A stretch of DNA of 64,000 nucleotides, taken from the NCBI RefSeq assembly GCF_042610425.1, contig NZ_JBGJZM010000001.1, positions 1,240,001 to 1,304,000 on the forward strand. Reading direction: 5' to 3'. This DNA is from Ectobacillus sp042610425. Lineage in GTDB: Bacteria > Bacillota > Bacilli > Bacillales > Bacillaceae_G. The position numbers and the translations under genes are program-made. Below the pieces are notes generated by a model. That model made no database searches. It was not told the DNA's origin and saw nothing but the letters and a program-made list of their open reading frames with translations. This document shows positions 18,801 to 26,040 of this stretch, piece by piece. Within the stretch, counting starts at the first letter, position 1; the number at the start of each line of letters is the position of its first letter.

Positions 18801-18850
18801 AAAAGCTAATCACCTAAAATATATAGATGATTAGCTTTCCTTTTTTTATA
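18801..18850. terminator. Terminator between pirin and the NlpC/P60 gene
   Basis: AAAGCTAATCA / TGATTAGCTTT stem with an AT-rich loop, followed by CCTTTTTTTAT. It separates convergent genes. Confidence 0.85.
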
Positions 18851-18897
18851 TCGATAAAAAATTACGATTTCCATTAACCTTCTATAGTTTTTAATTA

Positions 18898-20046
18898 TTA
18901 ATACGGTCTCGAATAACCGAGGAAGTGGCTGCTCCAGTACGGGTTGCTTACGGAAGATACGGTTACCCCGTTACCTGCAGCACTTATGAAGGTGCCATCT
19001 CCAAGATAGATGCCCATATGAGAGGCGCCGTTTGTCTGATAAGTACCTTGAAAATACACGAAATCGCCAGGTAGTGGATTATTTGTTTTCGTAAAGCTGT
19101 TCCAATAGCTATTTGCACTTTGACGGTCAAAGGAGAAGCCAAATTTGTTATATACATAATAAATGAAGCCACTACAATCAAAACCGCTTGGCGATGTTCC
19201 GCCAAATACGTAAGGTACACCTTCGAAAGACTTGGCATAAGAGAGCAAGGCAGGCACGTTATTAAAGATTGAAGAAGCTTGTGATGTAAAAGAAGAACTA
19301 GTTGTAGAAGTCGATACATTTTGTGACGTAGAAGCAGAGCTAGTTGTAGAATTAGATACATTCTGTGATGTAGAAACATAATCTTTATAAACATATCCAT
19401 CAGATCCATTGTAATGAACTTTGTACCAATTTCCTGATTGGCCAGTTACTTCTATTTTGTCTCCATTAGATAATACATCAATACTACTGTAGTTTGTTCC
19501 AGGTCCTGTTCGAAAATGTAAACTATCTGCATTTACATAAAATGTAGAGGTTGACTGAACAGAAGTGGAATTAGTAGAAGAGTTGGAAGTGGAAGAAGAT
19601 GTAAGATAATCTTTGCTAACATAGGCAGACTGATTATTATATGTAATCTTGCACCAGCCATTGTTTTCAGACTCTACTGTAACTTCATCCCCGTTACTTA
19701 ACAATCCTATAATAGAAGAACTAGTATTTGCGTCGCTTCGAACACGAAGAACGTCTGCTGTAACTTTGTATTTGGAAGAAGAGACCGTAACGAAATCTTT
19801 ATTTACATAGGCCTCTTGATTGTTGTATTGAATTTTGTACCAATTACCGCTTTCGCCCAGAATGGTAACTTTACCTTGATTTGGTAAGGCACCAATTACA
19901 CTATCATTTGTGCTAGGACCTGTTCGTACATTTAAATATGTAGCATTTACAGAGCCAACTGAGTTACCGCTTGCTTGCACAGTATCTACAACGAAAGGTA
20001 AAGCAGCTAGTGCGACGGATGAAACAAAAAAAGTTTGAGCCTTCAA
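18898..20046 (-). CDS. Secreted cell-wall hydrolase: signal peptide, three SH3b domains, NlpC/P60 endopeptidase
   Basis: A 382-residue exported protein. The signal peptide covers residues 1-25 (cleavage near VQASG). Three bacterial SH3 domains lie at about 33-88, 94-149 and 169-225, each with an RTGP or RSDA start and a GxWYKI/V core. A Ser/Thr/Gln-rich linker at 226-258 contains two near-identical STSQNVSxSTTSS repeats. The NlpC/P60 domain at 265-382 has Cys291 (FDCSGF) and His343 (SHMGIYLG). It probably cleaves peptidoglycan stem peptides outside the cell. It resembles the EntFM/CwpFM-type proteins of the B. cereus group in domain order. It is a single-gene unit with a GAGGAAT site. Confidence 0.93.
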   Translation of the reverse strand: MKAQTFFVSSVALAALPFVVDTVQASGNSVGSVNATYLNVRTGPSTNDSVIGALPNQGKVTILGESGNWYKIQYNNQEAYVNKDFVTVSSSKYKVTADVLRVRSDANTSSSIIGLLSNGDEVTVESENNGWCKITYNNQSAYVSKDYLTSSSTSNSSTNSTSVQSTSTFYVNADSLHFRTGPGTNYSSIDVLSNGDKIEVTGQSGNWYKVHYNGSDGYVYKDYVSTSQNVSNSTTSSASTSQNVSTSTTSSSFTSQASSIFNNVPALLSYAKSFEGVPYVFGGTSPSGFDCSGFIYYVYNKFGFSFDRQSANSYWNSFTKTNNPLPGDFVYFQGTYQTNGASHMGIYLGDGTFISAAGNGVTVSSVSNPYWSSHFLGYSRPY

Positions 20047-20236
20047 AGCAATTCCTCCATTTATAATAATTTTACATTTAGGTATAAAAACAATTGCGAT
20101 AATTTCAATTCAGAATGAATACTCTTCTATTATTCTATTAATCTAATATTTTTTCAATGTATTTTTAATTATTTTTATGAAAACATCAAGAAAACATTAG
20201 TAAAATAAAATAAAAAATGATTGACAGCTCGTAATC

Positions 20237-20398
20237 GAGATTGATCCAGACGGAACACTTATAGATTAGCCACAGCAACTAACCAATATTGATCAACACA
20301 CTTTTCCGTACTTCAAAGATTTACTTACAAAAGATCTTGGCTACTAACAAGATCCTAGGACAGCAATTACTTATATTGAATTACTCGTTACCGGCTAA
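20237..20398 (+). pseudogene. Decayed coding remnant
   Basis: One frame reads EIDPDGTLID, stop, PQQLTNIDQHTFPYFKDLL, TKDLGY, stop, QDPRTAITYIELLVTG, stop. The composition is protein-like but two in-frame stops interrupt it, and no start is visible. The family is not recognised. The rest of the gap 20047-20674 holds the hairpin at 20429 and a piece of the dispersed repeat. Confidence 0.4.
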
Positions 20399-20428
20399 AT
20401 TAACTACATTTAATGAATGAAAACAAAA

Positions 20429-20460
20429 AGGGGCGTACCGATAAATATCGGTACGCCCCT
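20429..20460. repeat. Perfect 14-bp inverted repeat (hairpin)
   Basis: AGGGGCGTACCGAT and ATCGGTACGCCCCT flank the loop AAAT. The same layout occurs imperfectly at 46604-46637 in a copy of the dispersed repeat, and AGATTTATTGTTTAGTTCC of that repeat recurs nearby (about 20510-20528). It is therefore probably part of a mobile or repetitive element rather than a simple terminator. Confidence 0.7.
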
Positions 20461-20674
20461 ACAATTCTATAATTTAATTTACATATTAAATATTTGATTT
20501 GAAGGAAAATAGATTTATTGTTTAGTTCCAAATCACTTCTTCTTAATCCTGGTTGATTAGATAATTAATATACCTTCATATAACTGCTTTATTCGGTAAT
20601 ATTCCTCAAAAATCTCCTCCACCTCAATGGAAAAGCATCCTCCAAAATGAAATAGCTTTGAAATGAAGTTAGAT

Positions 20675-21070
20675 TTATAATGTAATATACCATTCATCAT
20701 CGACAGGTTCTAACCAAACCGTTTCTCCTGGCGTAATTGCTAAGTGCACAAAGCAACTGTCTTTTGTCGCACCATGCCAATGTTTTACATGCGGTGGAAT
20801 ATTCACCACATCCCCAGTTACGAGTAATTGAGCTGATTTTCCTTCTTCTTGATACCAACCCTTTCCACCTGTAACTAACAAAACTTGTCCAATATTATGA
20901 GAGTGCCAGTTATTACGAGCTCCTGGAGCAAAGGTTACATTCCCGATTGGTGCATTGAGTGGCGTCACATCCGTAAACACCATTTGTAAATATGCATCCC
21001 CGATAAAGTGTGCTTGAACTTTTTCTCCCAATGGAAAGATGGTGCTATTGTTTAATTCTTCATTTGCCAT
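20675..21070 (-). CDS. Cupin-domain protein paired with a carboxymuconolactone decarboxylase-like protein
   Basis: A 131-residue single cupin. Metal ligands are visible in NNWHSHNIGQ and in HVKHWHGATKD, both typical cupin motifs. ATG 21070 is preceded by AAAGTGGGA. It follows the CMD-family gene by 20 bases, and the pair shares the AdhR-type promoter at 21456-21486. Cupin plus CMD pairs are common in Firmicutes and are thought to deal with electrophiles or peroxides; the reaction here is unknown. Confidence 0.86.
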   Translation of the reverse strand: MANEELNNSTIFPLGEKVQAHFIGDAYLQMVFTDVTPLNAPIGNVTFAPGARNNWHSHNIGQVLLVTGGKGWYQEEGKSAQLLVTGDVVNIPPHVKHWHGATKDSCFVHLAITPGETVWLEPVDDEWYITL

Positions 21071-21090
21071 GTTTTAAATCCCACTTTCTT

Positions 21091-21411
21091 TTAATTTTTA
21101 TAGATTTTTTTTGCGATGTTAAATGCTGACCAAGCTTTAGGCCATCCTGCATAGAACGAAAGATGGGTGATGATTTCCGCAATTTCATCTTTTGTTAATC
21201 CGTTTTCCTTCGCTTTTTGAAGATGTGGAGTTAATTGTTCAAAGTTTCCGCCAGCGATTAACGCAGAAACTGTAATCATGCTACGATCGCGTAGAGATAG
21301 CTCTTTCTCTCTTGCCCAAACTTCACCGAATAAGACATCATCGTTAAGTTCAGCAAATTTTGGAGCGAATTCTCCTAACAAATCTTGTCCAGCTGTTTGT
21401 TTTTCTGTCAT
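21091..21411 (-). CDS. Carboxymuconolactone decarboxylase (CMD) family protein
   Basis: A 106-residue all-helical protein of the AhpD/CMD fold. The family signature is in RDRSMITVSALIAGG and in ITHLSFYAGWPKAWSA. The CxxC pair of true AhpD peroxidase partners is absent, so it is closer to gamma-carboxymuconolactone decarboxylase-like proteins. It is the first gene of a two-gene unit with the cupin, behind an AdhR-type promoter and divergent from the adhR-like regulator. Confidence 0.88.
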   Translation of the reverse strand: MTEKQTAGQDLLGEFAPKFAELNDDVLFGEVWAREKELSLRDRSMITVSALIAGGNFEQLTPHLQKAKENGLTKDEIAEIITHLSFYAGWPKAWSAFNIAKKIYKN

Positions 21412-21455
21412 TTTTATTCATTCCCTTCACCCAGTCCTTATTCGTTACATGATGA

Positions 21456-21486
21456 AGTATAGACCTTAAAGTAAACTTTAAGGCAA
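21456..21486 (-). promoter_or_regulatory. AdhR-like MerR-type promoter/operator (site 2)
   Basis: On the minus strand TTGCCT and TATACT are 19 bases apart, with the dyad CCTTAAAGTTTACTTTAAGG between them. It drives the CMD-cupin operon. Confidence 0.85.
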
Positions 21487-21535
21487 GAAATAAAATTTTG
21501 AAAAAAGTTCAGAAATGTAAGGATGTCTTTTTTGC

Positions 21536-21566
21536 TTGACTTAAAGTTAACTTTAAATGGTAGATT
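21536..21566 (+). promoter_or_regulatory. AdhR-like MerR-type promoter/operator (site 3, autoregulatory)
   Basis: TTGACT and TAGATT are 19 bases apart and flank TTAAAGTTAACTTTAAA. It lies 31 bases before the adhR-like start codon, so the regulator probably controls itself. Confidence 0.85.
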
Positions 21567-21596
21567 CGATACATAAAAGATAGCGAGGTGAGGAAA

Positions 21597-22001
21597 ATGA
21601 ATATTGCACAAGTGGCAAGCCAGTTTGATCTAACAACAGCAACTCTCAGATATTACGAACGCGTAGGCTTGATTCCACCGGTAAACCGAAAGAAAAGCGG
21701 CATACGTGATTACGATGAAGACGATATCAAATGGATTGAATTTATAAAATGTATGCGAAATGCTGGATTGACGATAGAGGCGTTAATTGAATATACAACT
21801 TTATTTATCGAAGGAAATAATACCGTAGAAGCTCGCAAAAATATCCTAGTTGACGAACGACAGCGACTGATAGAGAAACGGATAGAGATTGACGAAACAG
21901 TAAAAAGATTAGATAGAAAAATTGAGGACTATGATGGGAAATTACTTAAAAGTGAGGCTGAACTCAAAAGTATACCTGCAACGGATAATATTCAAAAATA
22001 A
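21597..22001 (+). CDS. adhR: MerR-family transcriptional regulator, AdhR-like
   Basis: A 134-residue MerR protein. The winged helix at residues 1-70 contains ATLRYYERVGLIPPV and GIRDYDEDDIKWIEFIKCM, and a long dimerisation helix (residues 80-120) follows. It closely resembles B. subtilis AdhR, which responds to formaldehyde and methylglyoxal, as I know that protein. An in-frame GTG lies at 21588 but GAGGTGAGG fixes ATG 21597. Four promoters in this window carry the matching dyad. There is no effector domain beyond the helix, and no conserved Cys is visible in the N-terminal domain, whereas AdhR senses aldehydes through a Cys; the sensing chemistry here is therefore uncertain apart from Cys within the EFIKCM segment. 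Confidence 0.88.
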   Translation: MNIAQVASQFDLTTATLRYYERVGLIPPVNRKKSGIRDYDEDDIKWIEFIKCMRNAGLTIEALIEYTTLFIEGNNTVEARKNILVDERQRLIEKRIEIDETVKRLDRKIEDYDGKLLKSEAELKSIPATDNIQK

Positions 22002-22115
22002 AGCATCTTCATTTTATTGATTTCTATCATTGCTTTGTACGTTGTTTTTATGAATGGGAAAATGAACAAGACAAAGTATTTAGGAAGAAGGAATTAAAAA
22101 ATTATTCTCATATCA

Positions 22116-22146
22116 TTTGACTTAAAGTTAACTTTAAGTTGTAAAG
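22116..22146 (+). promoter_or_regulatory. AdhR-like MerR-type promoter/operator (site 4)
   Basis: TTGACT and TAAAGT are 19 bases apart and enclose CTTAAAGTTAACTTTAAG. It lies 35 bases before the short-chain dehydrogenase gene. Confidence 0.85.
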
Positions 22147-22180
22147 TGGTTTCGTAACAATAACTAAGGAGGAATTTACC

Positions 22181-22924
22181 ATGGAAAATATTGAAGGAAA
22201 AGTTGTCATTATTATGGGTGCATCAAGTGGGATTGGTGAAGCAGCTACCAAGAAACTTGCACAAGAAGGAGCAAAATTAGTGATTGCTGCTCGCCGCGAA
22301 GATCGCTTGAAAGCTCTCATTGAATCATTACCAAATGCTGAAATTTCATACGCTGTTGCAGACGTATCGAAAAAAGAGGAAGTTCAAGCAGTTGTAGATT
22401 TGGCAGTTGAAAAATATGGTCGTATAGATGTACTCTACAACAACGCAGGAGTCATGCCAACTGCGCCACTTTCAGAAACACACTTTGATGAATGGCGCCA
22501 AATGTTAGACATCAACATTATGGGTGTTTTGAATGGGATTGCTGCGGTTTTACCTATTATGAAAAAACAACAATCTGGTCATATTATTGCGACTGACTCA
22601 ATTGCAGGACATGTAGTTTATCCTGGTTCTGCTGTTTACTGTGGAACAAAATTTGCTGTTCGTGCCATCATGGAAGGATTACGCCAAGAAGAACGTGAAA
22701 GCAATTTGCGTAGCACAATCATCTCTCCAGGGGCCGTGGATACTGAATTATATCTCACTTCAAAGAATCCTGAAATACAAGAATGGTTGAAGAATAATCA
22801 AAGTACAGAAGGCTTCGGATTGCAGTCAAGCGACATTGCAGATGCAGTAGCTTATGCAATAAGTACACCTGAAACTGTTGCGGTAAGCGAAATCATGATT
22901 CGTCCAACGAAACAAATTATCTAA
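22181..22924 (+). CDS. Short-chain dehydrogenase/reductase (SDR)
   Basis: A 247-residue classical SDR. The cofactor motif GASSGIG is at 13-19, NNAG at 86-89, and the catalytic residues are Ser139, Tyr152 and Lys156 (YCGTK). AARRED after the second strand suggests NADP(H). A strong AAGGAGG site precedes the ATG. Its AdhR-type promoter makes it part of the same regulon as the aldo/keto reductase and CMD-cupin genes, so reduction of a reactive aldehyde or ketone is likely. Confidence 0.92.
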   Translation: MENIEGKVVIIMGASSGIGEAATKKLAQEGAKLVIAARREDRLKALIESLPNAEISYAVADVSKKEEVQAVVDLAVEKYGRIDVLYNNAGVMPTAPLSETHFDEWRQMLDINIMGVLNGIAAVLPIMKKQQSGHIIATDSIAGHVVYPGSAVYCGTKFAVRAIMEGLRQEERESNLRSTIISPGAVDTELYLTSKNPEIQEWLKNNQSTEGFGLQSSDIADAVAYAISTPETVAVSEIMIRPTKQII

Positions 22925-22960
22925 GCATTCTTTTTCTACTATATAGTTGTCAAGAAAAGG

Positions 22961-23017
22961 ACCAAATAGAATTCTCTCATCCATGTCACATGATGAAGAA
23001 CTCTATTTGGTTTTTAT
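22961..23017 (+). terminator. Terminator after the SDR gene
   Basis: ACCAAATAGA / TCTATTTGGT stem with inner complementarity, followed by TTTTTATT. Confidence 0.8.
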
Positions 23018-23033
23018 TAGTGAAATAAAAACA

Positions 23034-23063
23034 TTCGTTTAAAGTCCGCTTTATGTGTATCTT
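23034..23063 (+). promoter_or_regulatory. Degenerate AdhR-like box upstream of the second MerR gene
   Basis: TTTAAAGTCCGCTTTAT resembles the dyad of the other four sites, with a diverged centre (TCCG) and arms of 5-6 bases. The flanking -35 and -10 hexamers (TTCGTT, TATCTT) are poor. Confidence 0.4.
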
Positions 23064-23100
23064 ATTAGTAGAAACAAATACACAAAACGAGGTGGGTATT

Positions 23101-23505
23101 GTGACTTATTCAATTGGAGAATTTGCAAAAATCGTTGGTGTAACACCGAGTATGCTCAGATACTATGAAATGGAAGGGTTACTTACTGCTCAGCGAAATG
23201 AAAATAATGTACGAGAATTTACTGATTACGATATCGGTTGGGTTCAATTTTTGCTCCATTTGAAAGATTCAGGAATGTCGATGACAGAGCTTAAACAATA
23301 TACCAGATGGCGTGAAATGGGTGAAGCCACGATTCCTCAAAGGCTGGATTTGCTTGAAAAGCGTAGGAGCCTCGTGGAACAAAAGATGCAAGCTTTGCAA
23401 CAAAACCTGGATGTTTTGAATCGTAAGATTGTATTCTATGAAGATCAGTTAAAAGGGAATAAATATGAATTCGTCCTTTATCCAAGTGAAAAAGTGAATT
23501 CATAA
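23101..23505 (+). CDS. MerR-family transcriptional regulator
   Basis: A 134-residue MerR protein. The winged helix is at residues 1-70 (YSIGEFAKIVGVTPSMLRYYEMEGL), followed by a coiled-coil helix at about 80-120. The frame is open from 23053, but GAGGTGGG places the start at GTG 23101. It is a paralogue of the AdhR-like regulator 1.5 kb upstream. Its own target is not evident; a diverged version of the same box lies in front of it, so the two may cross-regulate. Confidence 0.85.
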   Translation: MTYSIGEFAKIVGVTPSMLRYYEMEGLLTAQRNENNVREFTDYDIGWVQFLLHLKDSGMSMTELKQYTRWREMGEATIPQRLDLLEKRRSLVEQKMQALQQNLDVLNRKIVFYEDQLKGNKYEFVLYPSEKVNS

Positions 23506-23632
23506 AGCTTTTCAGAAGCATTAATATATGGTTCAGATACCTATTCCGAAAGAATATTCAACTAAATATCCAGACGTAAAAAAGAATTGAGATTATTACA
23601 ATGGTTAAATATTGTATTCTAGAAAAGAAGTG

Positions 23633-23806
23633 ATGAAATTGAAATTTTTACAAATAAATAGAACAGGAAAAAATAATAAAATAGTTGTTATTGAATTGAA
23701 TCGCTAAGAAGCGCTAAATGCTTTTAATACGAAAATGGTTATGAACTTTTTAGAAGGCTTCCTAGCTTTTGTTGAGAAGCGTGTACCAATGTTTGGAGGA
23801 AAATAA
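23633..23806 (+). pseudogene. Enoyl-CoA hydratase (crotonase) remnant with a large internal deletion
   Basis: The frame from ATG 23633 reads IVVIELNR, a stop where proline is expected, EALNAFNTKM, and then jumps to FLEGFLAFVEKRVPMFGGK and a stop. The first part is the conserved N-terminus and the last part the conserved C-terminus of crotonases, so about 200 central residues are missing and the fused frame also carries a nonsense codon. Confidence 0.75.
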
Positions 23807-23894
23807 ATATATCAGGTTTGTGGGGAAAGGTGTCTGAAATACAAGGTTGCTCTTACATAATTTAGAAAACATTTTACATAAGGGAGTGGTTATA

Positions 23895-25097
23895 ATGGCA
23901 CGTGTTTTATTTATTAATGGTGGATCAGAAGGACATATCAATCCAACTATTGGAGTTGTGCAAGAGCTTATTTCGCGTGGAGAAGAGGTAGTGTACTTTA
24001 CAATTGAGGCTTTTCGAGAACGTATTGAGAAAACGGGAGCTACTGTACGAACATTTGACGGTGAGAAATTTATAAAAGCTTTTATCTCAGGTGGAAGAAA
24101 TTATTTAGTCGAAAGAATCAATGGCCTTTTGCGTACGGCAGATATCATGATACCTAGTGTTCTGGAGCAAATCGAAGGGGAACATTTTGATTATATCATT
24201 CACGATTCCATGTTTGGTTGTGGACGTTTACTTGCACAAATCCTTAAACTTCCGGCAATTAGTTCATGTACTTCTTTTGCACAGACGAAAGCATCATTTG
24301 ATAACATGTTGGAACATCTTTCGCAAAGTATTCCAACAGAAATTGTTAAAATGATCAATGAGGATTATCAAAACCTGACAACAAAAATGAAAGAAAAATA
24401 TGATGTGGAAATCGCTTCTCCCTATGAAGTTTTTTGTAACCCTGCACCACTTACAATCATTTATACAACGAGGGAGTTTCAGCCCTTTGGAGAGACATTT
24501 GATCAAACGTATAAATTTGTAGGTCCATCCATTTCTTTACGATCAACGCAGGAAAACTTTGACCTTACCACAATCAAGGGAAAAAACCTGATTTACATTT
24601 CACTGGGAACTGTCTTTAACCAAGCAATTGATTTCTATAAGCTTTGTTTTCAGGCATTTGGAAACACTGTTCATACTGTTGTCATGTCTATTGGGGAAAA
24701 AGCTCAAATATCTGAATTGGGAGTGATTCCCAAAAACTTCATTGTCAAAAATTATGTTCCACAAACTGAGGTGCTGAAATACACGAAATTATTTATCACA
24801 CATGGTGGAATGAACAGTACCAATGAAGGTCTTTATTACGGGGTACCTTTACTTGTAATCCCCCAAAGCGCTGATCAGCCTATAATCGCCGGGCAAGTTG
24901 CCAATATCGGAGCGGGTATTACATTACAAATGCAAGACTTAACAGCGAATCAACTACGTGAAACCGCAGATCATGTGTTAAACCACCCATCTTTCCATAA
25001 AGCTGTTGTGAATATGAGAGAATCCTTTCAAAAATCAGGTGGATATCACCAAGCTGTTGATGAGATTTTCAAATTGAAAAGTAACTATGATATTTAA
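23895..25097 (+). CDS. MGT-family macrolide-type glycosyltransferase
   Basis: A 400-residue GT1-family glycosyltransferase that transfers a sugar from a UDP-sugar to a small hydrophobic acceptor. The N-terminal acceptor domain starts MARVLFINGGSEGHINPT with the catalytic-type histidine near 15. The C-terminal donor signature is THGGMNSTNEGLYYGVPLLV near 310-330. The frame is open from 23847, but AAGGGAG fixes ATG 23895. It resembles Bacillus YjiC/YdhE-type enzymes that glucosylate flavonoids or macrolides. It lies 540 bases before the peptide cluster on the same strand; a role there is possible but a terminator separates them. Confidence 0.9.
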   Translation: MARVLFINGGSEGHINPTIGVVQELISRGEEVVYFTIEAFRERIEKTGATVRTFDGEKFIKAFISGGRNYLVERINGLLRTADIMIPSVLEQIEGEHFDYIIHDSMFGCGRLLAQILKLPAISSCTSFAQTKASFDNMLEHLSQSIPTEIVKMINEDYQNLTTKMKEKYDVEIASPYEVFCNPAPLTIIYTTREFQPFGETFDQTYKFVGPSISLRSTQENFDLTTIKGKNLIYISLGTVFNQAIDFYKLCFQAFGNTVHTVVMSIGEKAQISELGVIPKNFIVKNYVPQTEVLKYTKLFITHGGMNSTNEGLYYGVPLLVIPQSADQPIIAGQVANIGAGITLQMQDLTANQLRETADHVLNHPSFHKAVVNMRESFQKSGGYHQAVDEIFKLKSNYDI

Positions 25098-25635
25098 CTG
25101 AAGAGGATATTCGTGAAATTTTAATGATATAAGTATAGATTTTTTTGATAATGAATAAAACAGAGGCACTACTTTTGTACAGAGTAGTGCTATTTCTGAT
25201 GCTTGGGTGCGGGTATTTGCTTGAGGTTTCTCTTTTGTTTCTTTGAATTACGTCTTGTAATTCATGTTAAACAAGGGTTACTTCTTCTAATCATCCCTGC
25301 TATTATTGCAATCCTGCCCATCATTTGCATGTAAATACTGAATAATATGTATCCTATAATTCCGCCAATGACACCGGTTTGAAGGCTACCTAGCGAGAGT
25401 GTGTTAGAAAATTCGTGTCTAGAATCTGGACATAGTTCTAACCTTATTCCCATCCCCCGTAGAAATAGGCACCCAAATCAGTAACAGTGACCTAATTTGA
25501 ATCATATTTTGTTGAAGAGAGTACACGAGGAATCTGGTGGTTCTATCTTACTAGATTAACAAATGACTTTTGTTATACTCTCCGTTCACATATCAGTTTT
25601 TACTTATTTATTTTAACTTTAAAGGGGGGATAAGT
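25098..25635. other. Gap between the glycosyltransferase and the peptide precursor
   Basis: GCACTAC / GTAGTGC at about 25166-25190 forms a stem with a weak T tract that may end the glycosyltransferase transcript. A minus-strand open stretch at 25262-25453 encodes one hydrophobic helix (TGVIGGIIGYILFS); no family was recognised and it looks like a remnant. A -10-like TATACT lies at 25574-25579, upstream of the precursor, without a clear -35. Confidence 0.4.
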
Positions 25636-25914
25636 ATGCAAGGCTTTCAAAATGAATTGCAAATGTTAGGCATGGATCATTACCAAGTTGGTCAGGTAAA
25701 TCCAATAAATCCTCATGTCAACCAATATATGGAGGATTATCGGCGATGCGGAGGGTGCGGACGGTGCGGACGATGCGGAGGATTTGGTTGTGGAGGGTTC
25801 CGATGCGGAGGATTCCGATGTGGGGGATGTGCGGGCTGCTTTGGCTGTTTTAGTTGTTTTGGATGTGTTGGTTTTGTAGGTAGTTGTTTCGGAATTGGTA
25901 TCGGTTTCATATAA
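25636..25914 (+). CDS. Heterocycloanthracin/sonorensin-type thiazole-modified peptide precursor
   Basis: A 92-residue precursor. The leader (about residues 1-37, MQGFQNELQMLGMDHYQVGQ to DYRR) has no Cys. The core (38-92) has 13 Cys in CGG, CGR, CGGF and CFG repeats and ends in a Gly/Ile/Phe tail without Cys. The frame opens at 25570 but AAAGGGGGG fixes ATG 25636. This is the pattern of the Bacillus Cys-Xaa-Xaa bacteriocin family whose cysteines become thiazoles. The enzymes for cyclodehydration and oxidation follow directly. The core changes from Arg-bearing repeats to Phe-bearing repeats halfway, so the product would be amphipathic along its length. Secretion and activity are inferred. Confidence 0.9.
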   Translation: MQGFQNELQMLGMDHYQVGQVNPINPHVNQYMEDYRRCGGCGRCGRCGGFGCGGFRCGGFRCGGCAGCFGCFSCFGCVGFVGSCFGIGIGFI

Positions 25915-25964
25915 AAAGAAAGTGTCCCTTCAGGTTTGCTCCAGGGGCACTTCTTTTTTGGTTT
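25913..25964 (+). terminator. Stem-loop between precursor and modification genes (attenuator candidate)
   Basis: AAGAAAGTG-CCC and GGG-CACTTCTTTTTT pair around a 15-base loop and end in a T run. It starts at the precursor stop codon, 77 bases before the next gene. It probably makes precursor mRNA more abundant than the enzyme mRNA. Confidence 0.8.
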
Positions 25965-26040
25965 ATCATAATGGACAAATAAATGAACATAAAATGATAG
26001 TGCAAAATTCGGATGAATGTTAGGAAGAAGGAGGAGCTGA

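Noticed and set aside
25262..25453. Minus-strand open frame with one hydrophobic segment
   Set aside because: No ribosome site or recognised family; treated as a remnant inside the gap before the precursor.
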